A stretch of DNA of 64,000 bases from Holophagales bacterium (GTDB lineage: Bacteria > Acidobacteriota > Thermoanaerobaculia > Multivoradales > Multivoraceae): NCBI GenBank assembly GCA_009843505.1, contig VYDI01000034.1, forward strand, positions 620,001-684,000, written 5' to 3'. The position numbers and the translations under genes were made by a program. This document shows positions 1-8,073 of the stretch, piece by piece. Positions within the stretch are counted from its first letter, which is position 1; each line of letters starts with the position of its first letter. The notes under the pieces are model-generated. The model searched no databases and was not told where the DNA came from. It saw only the letters and a list, made by a program, of their open reading frames with translations.

Positions 1-1
1 C

Positions 2-607
2 GTGGCCAGGCTCCCGGACGGAACGGTCGTCGGGGGCGCCGTGGACAACGGCGCGGCCTCGGTCGTCCTGACCAGGGTCGCGGAATCCCTGAAACGACAC
101 GAGTTGAGCCACCGCGTCCGGGTCGTTCTCTTCGACCTCGAGGAAGCCGGACTCCTCGGCTCTCGGGCCTACGTCCAGGCGGAAGACGCCGCCCGTGTCG
201 CCGCCATGGTCAACGTCGACGTGGTCATCGGCGACGAGACGCTGATGTACGGACCGACGTCCCACGAGGGAAACGACACCGTCTACCGGAGCCTCCGCGT
301 CGCCTGCGCCGTGAGCGAGCTCACGTGCATGGGTTTCCCCCGCTATCCCCCGAGCGACGATCGTCCCTTTCAGGCCGCGGGAATCCCCAACGTCTCGGTC
401 GCCGTGAACGACGCCGCTGCGTCGCATCAGATGTGGCTCGCGCTGAACCTGGGCGCTCAGTCGGGGCTCCGCGAGGGCTTCGTGCCCGAGGTCTTCCGGA
501 TCATCCACTCGAGCAGAGACACAATCGAGCACGTCAGTGAAGCTGCGATGAACCACCTTCACGACCTGGTCGTGGCGCTTGTGCTTGAGTTGGACCGGTC
601 TCTCTAA
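2..607 (+). CDS. M28-family zinc aminopeptidase, 5'-truncated by window edge
   Basis: The C-terminal part of an M28 peptidase, a di-zinc exopeptidase that is usually exported and removes N-terminal residues from peptides. Visible family landmarks are the bridging metal aspartate in GGAVDNGAAS (residue 15 of the visible part), the catalytic/metal glutamate pair in FDLEEAGLLGS (about 47-48), an aspartate in VNVDVVIGDE, and a late histidine in SSRDTIEHV. The first metal ligand (the HxD motif) and any signal peptide are missing, so the gene begins upstream of the window and the GTG at base 2 is probably internal. The next gene follows 8 bp later on the same strand and may be co-transcribed. Family assignment is good; the substrate cannot be told. 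Confidence 0.8.
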   Translation: MARLPDGTVVGGAVDNGAASVVLTRVAESLKRHELSHRVRVVLFDLEEAGLLGSRAYVQAEDAARVAAMVNVDVVIGDETLMYGPTSHEGNDTVYRSLRVACAVSELTCMGFPRYPPSDDRPFQAAGIPNVSVAVNDAAASHQMWLALNLGAQSGLREGFVPEVFRIIHSSRDTIEHVSEAAMNHLHDLVVALVLELDRSL

Positions 608-615
608 GGGGAACC

Positions 616-1293
616 GTGCCGGACACGGAGCCCCAGGGAACAGCGCAGATCCCGTTCCGCGAGTGGTTGCGAGGCGGCAAGTGGCTGGCCGGGCTGGCCG
701 GTGGCGCGATCGCCGCTCCCATCGGGATCCAGCTTCACGAACTGGGGCACTTCGCCGTCAACGTCGCCTGTGGATTCCCCGACAACGTCCTGCGCTACGC
801 CTCGGTCAGTTGGACAGGTTCCAGCGAGTTCCGCCGGCTCTGGCGCGCCGGAGATGTCGAGGCGGCCGCCGCGATTGCCGAACCGTGGCAGGTGGCCTTG
901 AGCGCCGCCGCGGGGCCGATCGTCTCCTACCTGACGGCCATCGGCTTCGTGCTCTGGGTCCGGAGATACGGTCCCGGTCCCCTTTCGCTGGTTCTCGGAA
1001 GTGGATTCGTCGCTCCCCTGCAAGGTATGGCGGCGATTCCGGTGATCGTCATCGACCTGTTTGGCGGCGGATTCAGGGGAAACCAGGACGAAGCCAACTT
1101 TGCTGCGATCACGGGAGTCCCCGCATCGCTTGCCGTTCTGCCCGGGCTCATTTGCCTGGTGCTCAGCTACTGGTTCCTCGTCACCGGGTTTCCTCGCGGC
1201 CAGAGGTTGCGCGCCGTCGTGCCGCCGTTGCTCGGGGTTGCCCTCGGCATTGCCCTGTGGGGCTCGGTCCTGGGGCCTCTGGTCCTACCCTGA
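616..1293 (+). CDS. M50-like integral membrane protein (HELGH motif)
   Basis: A 225-residue, mostly hydrophobic protein starting at GTG 616, 8 bp after the M28 peptidase. The motif HELGH lies in an early membrane segment and is followed by a second hydrophobic segment with AAAGPIVSYL. That arrangement (HExxH, then a GP-containing segment) resembles site-2/M50 intramembrane metalloproteases. A possible third ligand region is IDLFGGG followed by NQDEANF, but I cannot match it confidently to the family NxxPxxxxDG motif. It is shorter than most S2P enzymes and has no PDZ domain. It could be a true protease of small membrane substrates or a non-proteolytic relative. It converges on the GST gene, 16 bp away. 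Confidence 0.55.
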   Translation: MPDTEPQGTAQIPFREWLRGGKWLAGLAGGAIAAPIGIQLHELGHFAVNVACGFPDNVLRYASVSWTGSSEFRRLWRAGDVEAAAAIAEPWQVALSAAAGPIVSYLTAIGFVLWVRRYGPGPLSLVLGSGFVAPLQGMAAIPVIVIDLFGGGFRGNQDEANFAAITGVPASLAVLPGLICLVLSYWFLVTGFPRGQRLRAVVPPLLGVALGIALWGSVLGPLVLP

Positions 1294-1309
1294 TCGGCGA
1301 GGCGCCTCG

Positions 1310-1993
1310 TCAGGGAGGATCCGCGTAGGGCTCGTCCATGGGCACGAACTCCGTCTCCAGCCGGGCTGCCCGGCTCCACTCGCGCATCGCCATCGTGTCG
1401 AGCAGGGCGCGGCAGTAGTCCTGGGCTTCGCGGTCCAGCGGAGGATCGTAGGTGGCGAACCGCGACGCGACCGGCAGAAAGCAGGCGTCGGCGGCCGAGA
1501 AGTTGCCGAACAGGTACGGACTCCGCGTGCCGAACTCGGCGCGGGCATCGCCCCAGAGGGCGGTCAGCCGTTCGATATCGGCGATGACTTCCGGCTCGTG
1601 TCCCTTGCCCGGGTGGTGCGAGCGGATGTTCATCGGCATCGCCGAGCGCAGCGCCGCGTAGCCGGAGTGGAAGTTCGCGACCAGGGACCGGGCGCGGGCC
1701 CGGGCTCGCGGATCCGCCGGCCAGAGGCCACGGTCCGGATAGAGGTCGGCCAGCCGCTCGACGATCGCCGAGGTGTCAAAGGTGGCGAAGCCGCTCCCCG
1801 GATCGCCCTCCCAGAGCACGGGTACGAGGCGCGTAGGAGACAGGCGACCGATGTTCGCCTCCCAGTCCTCCGAGTCGAACTTCAACATCCGCTCGGCGAA
1901 CGGGATGCCGAGTTCGGTCATCAGGGCCCACGGCCGGAGCGACCACGACGAGTAGTTCTTGTTGCCGATCACGAGGGTGAGCGCTTGCGGCAT
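1310..1993 (-). CDS. Glutathione S-transferase family protein
   Basis: A 227-residue cytoplasmic GST. The N-terminal thioredoxin-fold half opens with LVIGNKNYSSWSLRPW, a signature of a bacterial GST subgroup in which the serines after NY lie at the glutathione site. The cis-proline region reads LSPTRLVPVLW and is followed by FDTSAIVERLADLYP, the usual ES/DTSAI glutathione-contact segment. The C-terminal half is helical, as in the family. Length is normal. Proposed role is glutathione conjugation or glutathione-dependent reduction of an unknown electrophile. Its start ATG lies 9 nt from a TAGGCT hexamer, in a 63-bp region shared with the divergent secreted protein gene. Confidence 0.85.
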   Translation of the reverse strand: MPQALTLVIGNKNYSSWSLRPWALMTELGIPFAERMLKFDSEDWEANIGRLSPTRLVPVLWEGDPGSGFATFDTSAIVERLADLYPDRGLWPADPRARARARSLVANFHSGYAALRSAMPMNIRSHHPGKGHEPEVIADIERLTALWGDARAEFGTRSPYLFGNFSAADACFLPVASRFATYDPPLDREAQDYCRALLDTMAMREWSRAARLETEFVPMDEPYADPP

Positions 1994-2002
1994 GGGCGGC
2001 GG

Positions 2003-2008
2003 AGCCTA
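2003..2008 (-). promoter_or_regulatory. Putative -10 (TAGGCT) of the GST gene, leaderless arrangement
   Basis: TAGGCT on the minus strand ends 9 nt before the ATG at 1993, so the transcript would start at or next to the start codon. There is no Shine-Dalgarno sequence. It is assigned by position and by the same pattern recurring across the window. Confidence 0.45.
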
Positions 2009-2020
2009 CACCCAACCGGG

Positions 2021-2048
2021 TTGACGGAGGCGGTGCAGGCGCTATTCT
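2021..2048 (+). promoter_or_regulatory. Putative sigma70-type promoter TTGACG-16-TATTCT
   Basis: TTGACG (2021-2026) and TATTCT (2043-2048) are separated by 16 nt. The hexamer ends 8 nt before GTG 2057. This is the only place in the window where I see both a good -35 and a good -10. It predicts a leaderless or nearly leaderless message starting with GTG. Confidence 0.55.
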
Positions 2049-2056
2049 GAACGCCG

Positions 2057-3007
2057 GTGTCCCCCACCAGAAGAAAGCGCGATCTCCTCCCGGCCGTCCT
2101 GCTACTGGCTGCGGTGTCCAGCGCCCCGCTCTGCGCCCAGGCGGGCTCGGCCTGGTCCCCGCCCGGCGACATCGACGGGCTGTGGGATTTCGCCACCGCC
2201 ACACCGCTTCAGAGACCCGCGGCCCATGCCGAAAAGGAGTACTTCACCGTCGAGGAGGCGGCCCAGTTCGAACGCGACACGATCGCGCGCCGCGCCGAGG
2301 CCCAGAAGCGGAGCCCGAGCGTCCACGCCCCGTACTGGCTCGACCACGGGCGCAACGTGCAACCGTCACGACGCACTTCGTTGATCTTCGACCCGCCGAA
2401 CGGCCGCATCCCGCCGATGACCGAAGACGGCCGGCGCCGAGCTGAGAAACGCCGCGACCTGCGCGCCAGCCCGCCGGCCGGTCCCGAGGACCGCAACCTC
2501 TGGGAACGCTGCCTGATGGGCTTCAACGCCGGACCGCCGATGAACCCCGGCGGCTACAACAACAACGTGCTGATCCTCGTAACGCCGGACACCGTCGCGC
2601 TGCTCAACGAGATGGTCCACGACACCCGGATCGTCCCCCTCGACGACCAGCCCCGTCTGCCTGAGCACGTACGCCAGTTCAAGGGCGATTCGCGCGGCCA
2701 CTGGGACGGCGAGACCCTGGTCGTCGAGACCCGGAACTTCGATCCCCGGATCAGCTTCGCCGGCTCCGGGGGCAACATGCTCCTGACCGAACGCTTCACC
2801 CGCTACGACGAGGACACCCTCCTCTACGAGTACACGATCGACGACCCGGAGTCCTTCGAGCGCCGCTGGAGCGCCCGCGTCGAAATGAAGAAGTCAGACC
2901 AGGCGATCTTCGAGTACGCCTGCCACGAGGGCAACTACGGCCTGCTGAACATCCTCGAGTACGCGCGGACCAACGAGAAACGGGCTAGCCAGGCTCCAGC
3001 AGAGTGA
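2057..3007 (+). CDS. Secreted protein of unknown function, family shared with two later genes
   Basis: A 316-residue protein with a Sec signal peptide (hydrophobic LLPAVLLLAAV, cleavage after about residue 25). Function is not known to me. It belongs to the same family as the tandem genes at 28766 and 29830. Shared blocks are PPNGRIPPMTEDG, a WERC/DRC cysteine, the segment ending in VPLD, DGETLVVETRNF, an LTERF block followed by LLYEYTI, and YACHEGNYGLLNIL near the C terminus. The conserved CHEGNY block holds a Cys, His and Glu and might be a ligand or catalytic site; this is inference. Start is GTG, chosen because the signal peptide follows directly and a promoter lies just upstream. Its 3' end overlaps the convergent PIN gene by 23 bp. 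Confidence 0.7.
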   Translation: MSPTRRKRDLLPAVLLLAAVSSAPLCAQAGSAWSPPGDIDGLWDFATATPLQRPAAHAEKEYFTVEEAAQFERDTIARRAEAQKRSPSVHAPYWLDHGRNVQPSRRTSLIFDPPNGRIPPMTEDGRRRAEKRRDLRASPPAGPEDRNLWERCLMGFNAGPPMNPGGYNNNVLILVTPDTVALLNEMVHDTRIVPLDDQPRLPEHVRQFKGDSRGHWDGETLVVETRNFDPRISFAGSGGNMLLTERFTRYDEDTLLYEYTIDDPESFERRWSARVEMKKSDQAIFEYACHEGNYGLLNILEYARTNEKRASQAPAE

Positions 3008-3386
3008 CCCCCGGCAGCCGCGCCGCCTTCCGGTCGAAGGTGTAAAGCGGCACCGCCCCGGCCCGTCGAGCCGCGGCCGCGATCATCCGGTCGGCGAAGT
3101 CGGCGCCGCCACGCCGATAGCCGCCTGTGGCCTCCACTACGTCGCTCGCGCTTTCGATCTCGACCGCCGCAACGTGGACGAGTTGATCGAGGAAGCTTGC
3201 GATCCGCTCTCGCCCAAAACGGAAGGTGTACTCCAGTGCCCAAACCAGCTCGACCAGAACCTCTCGACTGACGAACCCCGGCTCGTCGAGCGTCAACTGC
3301 AGCATCAGCTTCTCCGCCGCTTCCCCTTGCTCCTCGTCGTCCCGGAGGAAGAACCGAAGGAGGACATTTGTGTCGAGAGCGATCAC
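2985..3386 (-). CDS. PIN-domain toxin (VapC-like ribonuclease)
   Basis: A 133-residue PIN-domain protein. VapC toxins are magnesium-dependent RNases that cut tRNA or rRNA when released from their antitoxin. Acidic residues typical of the active site are visible: D5 in ALDTNVLLRF, a glutamate in REVLVELVW, and aspartates in GADFADRMI and LYTFDRKAA. Its ATG overlaps the antitoxin stop by 4 bp (ATGA), the usual coupling in toxin-antitoxin pairs. The last 23 bp overlap the convergent gene ending at 3007. Family is confident; toxicity is inferred from the pairing. Confidence 0.85.
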   Translation of the reverse strand: MIALDTNVLLRFFLRDDEEQGEAAEKLMLQLTLDEPGFVSREVLVELVWALEYTFRFGRERIASFLDQLVHVAAVEIESASDVVEATGGYRRGGADFADRMIAAAARRAGAVPLYTFDRKAARLPGVTLLEPG

Positions 3387-3715
3387 TTACGACCGGCACC
3401 TCCGACGGCGACCCGTTCCGCTTCCTCTGGCGTTTCCGGCGACCAGTCGTCCCCCAGCGCACTGCGGCAGGCCCCCTCGATGATCCCTCTCTGGATGTCC
3501 TCCAGGCTCATGGGGGGGCCGTCGTACTTCAGAATGCCGTGCAGCCGCTCGATCGGCAGTACGGGCGCGATGCGGACCTCCCCGTCGCAGATGAGGTAGC
3601 GCACTTTGTCCCCCGCCTTCAGGTCAAGCGCTTCGCGCACCTGCTTGGGAAGGGTCGTCTGCCCCCGGGAAGTAATCGTCGATTCCGGCAAGCGAGTTGG
3701 CTGCTGTACTTTCAT
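3383..3715 (-). CDS. AbrB/SpoVT-type antitoxin (VapB/MazE-like)
   Basis: A 110-residue protein. Residues 11-55 form a swapped-hairpin AbrB DNA-binding domain, with the hallmark ITSRGQTTLPKQVREAL followed by LKAGDKVRYLI. The C-terminal half is charged and probably wraps around the PIN toxin encoded by the next gene, with which it overlaps by 4 bp. Such antitoxins normally repress their own operon, so the region upstream of 3715 is the likely operator. The pairing AbrB plus PIN is common for VapBC-like modules. No other toxin-antitoxin gene is seen here. Confidence 0.85.
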   Translation of the reverse strand: MKVQQPTRLPESTITSRGQTTLPKQVREALDLKAGDKVRYLICDGEVRIAPVLPIERLHGILKYDGPPMSLEDIQRGIIEGACRSALGDDWSPETPEEAERVAVGGAGRK

Positions 3716-3739
3716 CTCGCTAGTCTGCCTTACCCATGA

Positions 3740-3745
3740 ACCATA
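3740..3745 (-). promoter_or_regulatory. Possible -10 (TATGGT) of the toxin-antitoxin operon
   Basis: TATGGT on the minus strand lies 24 nt upstream of the antitoxin ATG (3715). No clear -35 is visible. Low confidence, by position only. Confidence 0.3.
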
Positions 3746-3815
3746 CGCAAGGCACCCGCGGCTAGCTACACGGACTCGCTAGGACGCGGACGCCCCTCGC
3801 AGCGCGCAGCTTCCA

Positions 3816-3993
3816 GCCCGTGTGGAGGCCGTGGGAAGGGGTCCCTGCGGGCTGGAGACAAGCGACTGCCGGTCAACCCCCAGTAGCCCACAACACAGCG
3901 GAGCGCAGTCGACCGAAGCGAGCGCCCACCTTCCCATCCACCAAGCCGGCGCGAGCGTCCGCAGGGACCCCTTCCCACGGCCTCCGCACGGGC
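3816..3993. repeat. Intergenic element bounded by a 35-bp inverted repeat
   Basis: Within the only non-coding gap close to 300 bp (3716-4009) the left arm 3816-3850 is the reverse complement of 3959-3993 with one mismatch in 35. The arms are separated by 108 bp with no ORF that looks real. A smaller nested pair CGACTGC (3873-3879) / GCAGTCG (3905-3911) sits inside. Transcribed from either side, it could form a long-stem RNA and act as a terminator or processing site, since it lies beyond the 3' end of the solute-binding protein gene. It could also be a miniature transposon or REP-like unit. I saw no transposase, no obvious target duplication and no second copy in this window. Confidence 0.75.
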
Positions 3994-4009
3994 GGGTGCA
4001 ACCGACGCC

Positions 4010-5833
4010 TCAGCCGCCGGAGGCGTACGCGGCGACGTCGTCGCGGTGCGTCCACCAGCCGGGGCTGGTCCACCAGTCGCTGCCGGGGGGCGGAGTCGGC
4101 TGGAACAGGAAGACGCCGGAGGGCGCGAACTCGATGCCGCGGAGGCGCTTGCTGAAGGCGCGGATCTCGGAGTAGTTCCACATCATCGTGAACGGCTGAT
4201 CCTCGGCGACGACGTAGGCCAGCTCGCGGTAGATCGCGGCGCGAGCCTCCGGCTCGAACTCGCGCCGGCCGCGTTCCAGCAACTCATCGACCCGGTCGCT
4301 CTTGTAGCCGACGTAGTTGCGAGCGTTGTCGTAGCTCGTCGAATGGAGACGGATCGTCCACTGGTCCGGATCGGTCGTCACCTCGTCGGCATCGGCGTGG
4401 GCCTGGAACTCGTGCTCCAGCAGGTGCTGTTCGTGGGTCGCGTTCTCGAACTGGCGAAGCGTCAGCTCGACGCCGATGCTCCGCAGATCCTCGCGGTAGA
4501 TGTCGGCCATCTTGACCGCATCGGCGAAGGTCTGCGCGAGCTCGAGCTCGAACGAGAACTTGACCTTCTCGCCGTCGATTTCCTTGTAGCGCCAGCCGTC
4601 GTCAGGGTCCGGTAGCCAGCCGGCCTCGTCCAGCAACTCGCCGGCGCGCGCGAGATCGAACGGGTACTTCGGCACGTCCGGGTTGTAGCCCATGTGCTCC
4701 TTGTCCCAGAGCTGGTCCGTCTCGAGGTAGACGCCGTAGGTCACGTCCCGGATCACCCGCTTCTGGTCGTAGGCATGGGTCATCGCCCGCCGCACCCGAA
4801 CATCGGTGAAGAACGGGTTGCTGCCGTCCTGGTTCCAGCCGATCCTCGAGATACGCCGCGCCGGCGCCCAGCCCTTGACGCCGAACCGCTCGAACTCCTC
4901 GTCGTTGCTCTGCGTGGCGAACTGCTGCGGCGTGAACCAGTACTCGTCGAGTTCGCCCTTCTTGAACAAGAGCAGGCCGAGGTTGCGGTCGCTCTGGGGC
5001 CGGTAGATCACCCTCTTGAACGGTGCCACGCGGGCGGCGTCGGGGAAGTCGTCCCAGCGTTCGACGACGATCTTGTCGGTCAGGGTCCAGGACACGAACC
5101 TGAAGGGGCCCGAGCCGATGACCTCCTCGCGCGCGTAGTGATTGAAGTACTCGCTGCTCCGCATCGTCGGGTCGTTCGCCAGCTCTTCCGGGTTGTTCCA
5201 GATGTGGCGCGGAATCGGCGGGACCCGCATCGCCAGCATGTTCGTGACCAGCGCGTCCTTGAAGTGAAACTCGACCGTCAGGTCGTCGATCACGTCGATC
5301 CGTTCGACCTGGTCCACGTCGTGCTTGTACATCGCCGCCGGCACGTCGTCCGAGGCCACCATGTCGTATGTGAACTTCAGGTCGTGCATCGTCCACGGCC
5401 TGCCGTCGTGCCAGGTCAGCCCCGGCCGGATACGCACGCGGGCGCTCTTCCAGTCGTCCGCCATCACGCCCTCTTCGACCATGGTCTGGTTCCACACCGT
5501 CGTCATGTCCGCGTTGCGCGTCGTCAGCGCCTGGAACAGCGCACCCGAGAGGTAGTAGTCCTCCCAGAAGATGGCGAAGATCGGGTTCAGCGTGCGCGGA
5601 TCACCCAGCATGTAACGCACGAGCGTGTCGTCCCGCGCAACGACTTCCGGCCGATCGAACGGGTACGGCTCGGTCAGCGTCGGTGGGTTGACGAGCGGGT
5701 CGGTAGCGGGGTCGTATGCCGGGCCCGAGGGACCCGTGGAGCGCTCCGGCAGCGGACCGGTGCAGGCGGCCGCGGACAGCGTGACGAGCGCAACGACGGC
5801 AGCGAATCGGATCAAGGACGATCTGGTGGGCAT
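4010..5833 (-). CDS. ABC transporter solute-binding lipoprotein, family 5 (peptide/nickel type)
   Basis: A 607-residue extracytoplasmic binding protein of the DppA/OppA class, which captures short peptides or similar solutes for an ABC importer. The N terminus is a lipoprotein signal with lipobox SAAAC (Cys24), followed by a disordered Pro/Ser stretch. The body shows the family 5 pattern: WHDGRPWTMHDLKFTYD, SGPFRFVSWTLTDKIVV, VRRAMTHAYDQKRVIRDV, and AGELLDEAGWLPDPDDG near the middle. No permease or ATPase gene lies next to it, so it is an orphan component or works in another role such as signalling. Its ATG is 9 nt from a TACAGT hexamer. Confidence 0.9.
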   Translation of the reverse strand: MPTRSSLIRFAAVVALVTLSAAACTGPLPERSTGPSGPAYDPATDPLVNPPTLTEPYPFDRPEVVARDDTLVRYMLGDPRTLNPIFAIFWEDYYLSGALFQALTTRNADMTTVWNQTMVEEGVMADDWKSARVRIRPGLTWHDGRPWTMHDLKFTYDMVASDDVPAAMYKHDVDQVERIDVIDDLTVEFHFKDALVTNMLAMRVPPIPRHIWNNPEELANDPTMRSSEYFNHYAREEVIGSGPFRFVSWTLTDKIVVERWDDFPDAARVAPFKRVIYRPQSDRNLGLLLFKKGELDEYWFTPQQFATQSNDEEFERFGVKGWAPARRISRIGWNQDGSNPFFTDVRVRRAMTHAYDQKRVIRDVTYGVYLETDQLWDKEHMGYNPDVPKYPFDLARAGELLDEAGWLPDPDDGWRYKEIDGEKVKFSFELELAQTFADAVKMADIYREDLRSIGVELTLRQFENATHEQHLLEHEFQAHADADEVTTDPDQWTIRLHSTSYDNARNYVGYKSDRVDELLERGRREFEPEARAAIYRELAYVVAEDQPFTMMWNYSEIRAFSKRLRGIEFAPSGVFLFQPTPPPGSDWWTSPGWWTHRDDVAAYASGG

Positions 5834-5842
5834 GGTGACCGA

Positions 5843-5848
5843 ACTGTA
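5843..5848 (-). promoter_or_regulatory. Putative -10 (TACAGT), leaderless arrangement
   Basis: TACAGT on the minus strand ends 9 nt before ATG 5833 of the solute-binding protein. No Shine-Dalgarno sequence lies between. Confidence 0.45.
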
Positions 5849-5861
5849 GCGCGCCCGAGCG

Positions 5862-6227
5862 TCAGCGTAGCCGGTCGATCAACCGGCGGTCCCGCTTGGT
5901 CGGACGACCGGCGCCGCGGCGTCTCCGCGCCGGCTCGGGGGCCAGGAACGGATCGCGCTTCCGCGGCTCCGGCTTCGGTGGACTCAGATCCTCGTACAGC
6001 CGGGGCGCCTCGGCCTTCGGCAGCGGCCGGTCGCGCAGTTCCCTGACGACGAGAACCCGCTGCCAGTCACGGATCCTGAACTCGACCCGGTCGCCGACCT
6101 TGAGCTGACGGTGGGCCTTGGCCTGCTGGCCGTTGACCGTGACGCGGCCGGCGGCGCAGGCCGCGGTCGCCCTGGAGCGCGCGCGGAACATCCGCGACAC
6201 CTGCAACCACTTGTCGAGACGGCTCAC
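5862..6227 (-). CDS. hslR: S4-domain RNA-binding protein, heat-shock protein 15 family
   Basis: A 121-residue protein with an N-terminal S4 RNA-binding domain (residues about 2-60): SRLDKWLQVSRMFRARS, then AAGRVTVNGQQAK and LKVGDRVEFRI. The C terminus is basic and Pro/Arg rich. In E. coli Hsp15 binds stalled 50S subunits carrying nascent peptidyl-tRNA; I infer the same role here. Start is GTG. It follows lpd by 13 bp and is probably the last gene of the pyruvate dehydrogenase operon, which is an unusual partner. The gene symbol rests on domain architecture only. Confidence 0.8.
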   Translation of the reverse strand: MSRLDKWLQVSRMFRARSRATAACAAGRVTVNGQQAKAHRQLKVGDRVEFRIRDWQRVLVVRELRDRPLPKAEAPRLYEDLSPPKPEPRKRDPFLAPEPARRRRGAGRPTKRDRRLIDRLR

Positions 6228-6240
6228 GTCGACGGCGGCG

Positions 6241-8073
6241 TCACCGCTTCCCGCGTCGCGGCAGGTAGAGATCGGTGATCGTCCCCTCGTACGCCTCGGC
6301 GGCGAAGGCGACCGTCTCAGACAGGGTCGGGTGCGGGTGGACGGTCAGCGCCAGGTCGGCGGCGTCGGCGTTCATCTCGATCGCCAGGGCCGCCTCGGCG
6401 ATCAGGTCGCCGGCGTTGACGCCGACGATTCCCGCGCCGATCACCCGGCCGGTGCCGGGATCGAACAGAAGCTTGGTCAGACCTTCGGACCTCCCCAGCG
6501 TCAGGGCGCGGCCGGAGGCGCCCCACGGGAATGTGCCCTTCTCGTAGGGTGTGCCCTTCTTGCGCGCCTCGGTCTCGGTCAGTCCGACCCACGCCACCTC
6601 CGGGTCCGTGTAGGCGACGGACGGGATGACCCGCGCCTCGAAGCCGCTCTTCTCCCCCGCCGCCACCTCGGCCGCCACCTTGCCTTCGTGGGTCGCCTTG
6701 TGCGCCAGCATCGGCCCGGGAACCAGGTCGCCGATCGCGAAGATGTGCGGCACGTTCGTGCGTTGCTGGTCGTCGACCGGCACGAAACCCAGTTCGTCGA
6801 CGTGGATGCCGACGGCGTCGGCGCCGAAGCGATCGCTGTTCGGACGGCGGCCGACCGCGACCAGGACGCGCCCGAACAGGCCGGACCCCGGAGCGTTCTC
6901 GCCCTCCATCGAAACCATCAGACCGTTCTTCTGAGCCTTCACGCCAGTGACCTGCGTCGCCAGATGGACGTTCTCGAGGCGGGCGCCCAGCCGCCGCTGC
7001 AACGGCCGCACGAGATCCCGATCGACCCCCGTGAGGAGTTCCGGCAGCAGCTCGACAACGGTTACGCGATAGCCCAGAGCGGCGTAGACCGTCGCCATCT
7101 CAAGGCCGATGATGCCGCCGCCGATCACCAGCAGCCGGCCGCCCGGTTCGAACTCCGGGTCGAGCTCCAGGGCGTCGGTCGAGTCCCAGACCCGCGGATC
7201 GCCCTCCGGCAGACCGGGGATCATCGCCGGCCGCGAGCCGACCGCGACGATCGCCTGTCCGAAGCTCAACGTGCGCGTGCCTCTCTCGCCGTCCTCGACT
7301 TCGACTTCGTGAGGACCGGTGAAGCGGCCGCGGCCGCGCACCACCTCCACGTTGCGCCGCTCGGCGAGCTGCGCAAGCCCGCCGGTCAGGCGGCCCACGA
7401 CGCCGTCCTTCCAGCGGCCCAGCTTGCCCCGGTCGATGGCGGGCGCGCCGAAGTCGATGCCGTGAGCCGCGAACTCGGCGGCCTCCTCCACCACACGCGC
7501 GGCGTGCAGCAGGGCCTTCGACGGAATGCAGCCGACGTTCAGGCACACGCCGCCGAGGTTGGCGTGCGGTTCCACGAGCACGACCCGCCGGCCAAGGTCC
7601 GCGGCCCGAAAGGCCGCGGTGTAGCCGCCGGGACCGGCGCCCAGGACGAGCACGTCGGCGTCCACGTTCTTCGGCGCCGAAGACGGCGAGGGAGTCGCCG
7701 CCTCGACCGGCGACGCCTGCTCTTCCGCCGGAGCTTCAGGCGCCGCCTCCGCACCGGACGGCGCTCCGGTCGCCTCCGGTGGCGCGTGCGGATGCCGCGG
7801 CCGCTCCGCCCGCTGATCGGGGTGCGACTCGTCGCCGGGGTCAAGGACGGCGATCAGGTCTCCCTCCGACACCTTGTCGCCCAGCGACACGGCGACTTCC
7901 AGGACGACGCCGCTGTGCGTCGACGGCACCTCCATCGACGCCTTGTCGCTCTCGAGCGTAATGAGCCCGGCCTCGACGTCGACGTGTTCGCCCGGCGAAA
8001 CGAGCACCTCGACCACGTCGACGGACTCGAAGTCGCCGATGTCCGGGACGACGATTCGGATCGCTTCGGTCAA
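6241..8073 (-). CDS. lpd: Dihydrolipoyl dehydrogenase (E3) with N-terminal lipoyl domain
   Basis: FAD enzyme that reoxidises dihydrolipoyl groups of the pyruvate dehydrogenase complex with NAD+. Residues 1-80 form a lipoyl domain with the lipoylation lysine K44 in LESDKASMEVP. A Pro/Ala-rich linker follows, then the FAD-binding domain with LGAGPGGYTAAFRAADLG, the redox pair in GGVCLNVGCIPSK, a second Rossmann motif VIGGGIIGLEMATVY, and the C-terminal active-site HPHPTLSE. I chose TTG at 8073 as start (610 aa): it gives a TTGA overlap with the aceF stop, and the lipoyl domain begins at once. The in-frame start at 8109 would overlap aceF by 40 nt. E3 with its own lipoyl domain is known in several bacteria. 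Confidence 0.93.
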   Translation of the reverse strand: MTEAIRIVVPDIGDFESVDVVEVLVSPGEHVDVEAGLITLESDKASMEVPSTHSGVVLEVAVSLGDKVSEGDLIAVLDPGDESHPDQRAERPRHPHAPPEATGAPSGAEAAPEAPAEEQASPVEAATPSPSSAPKNVDADVLVLGAGPGGYTAAFRAADLGRRVVLVEPHANLGGVCLNVGCIPSKALLHAARVVEEAAEFAAHGIDFGAPAIDRGKLGRWKDGVVGRLTGGLAQLAERRNVEVVRGRGRFTGPHEVEVEDGERGTRTLSFGQAIVAVGSRPAMIPGLPEGDPRVWDSTDALELDPEFEPGGRLLVIGGGIIGLEMATVYAALGYRVTVVELLPELLTGVDRDLVRPLQRRLGARLENVHLATQVTGVKAQKNGLMVSMEGENAPGSGLFGRVLVAVGRRPNSDRFGADAVGIHVDELGFVPVDDQQRTNVPHIFAIGDLVPGPMLAHKATHEGKVAAEVAAGEKSGFEARVIPSVAYTDPEVAWVGLTETEARKKGTPYEKGTFPWGASGRALTLGRSEGLTKLLFDPGTGRVIGAGIVGVNAGDLIAEAALAIEMNADAADLALTVHPHPTLSETVAFAAEAYEGTITDLYLPRRGKR

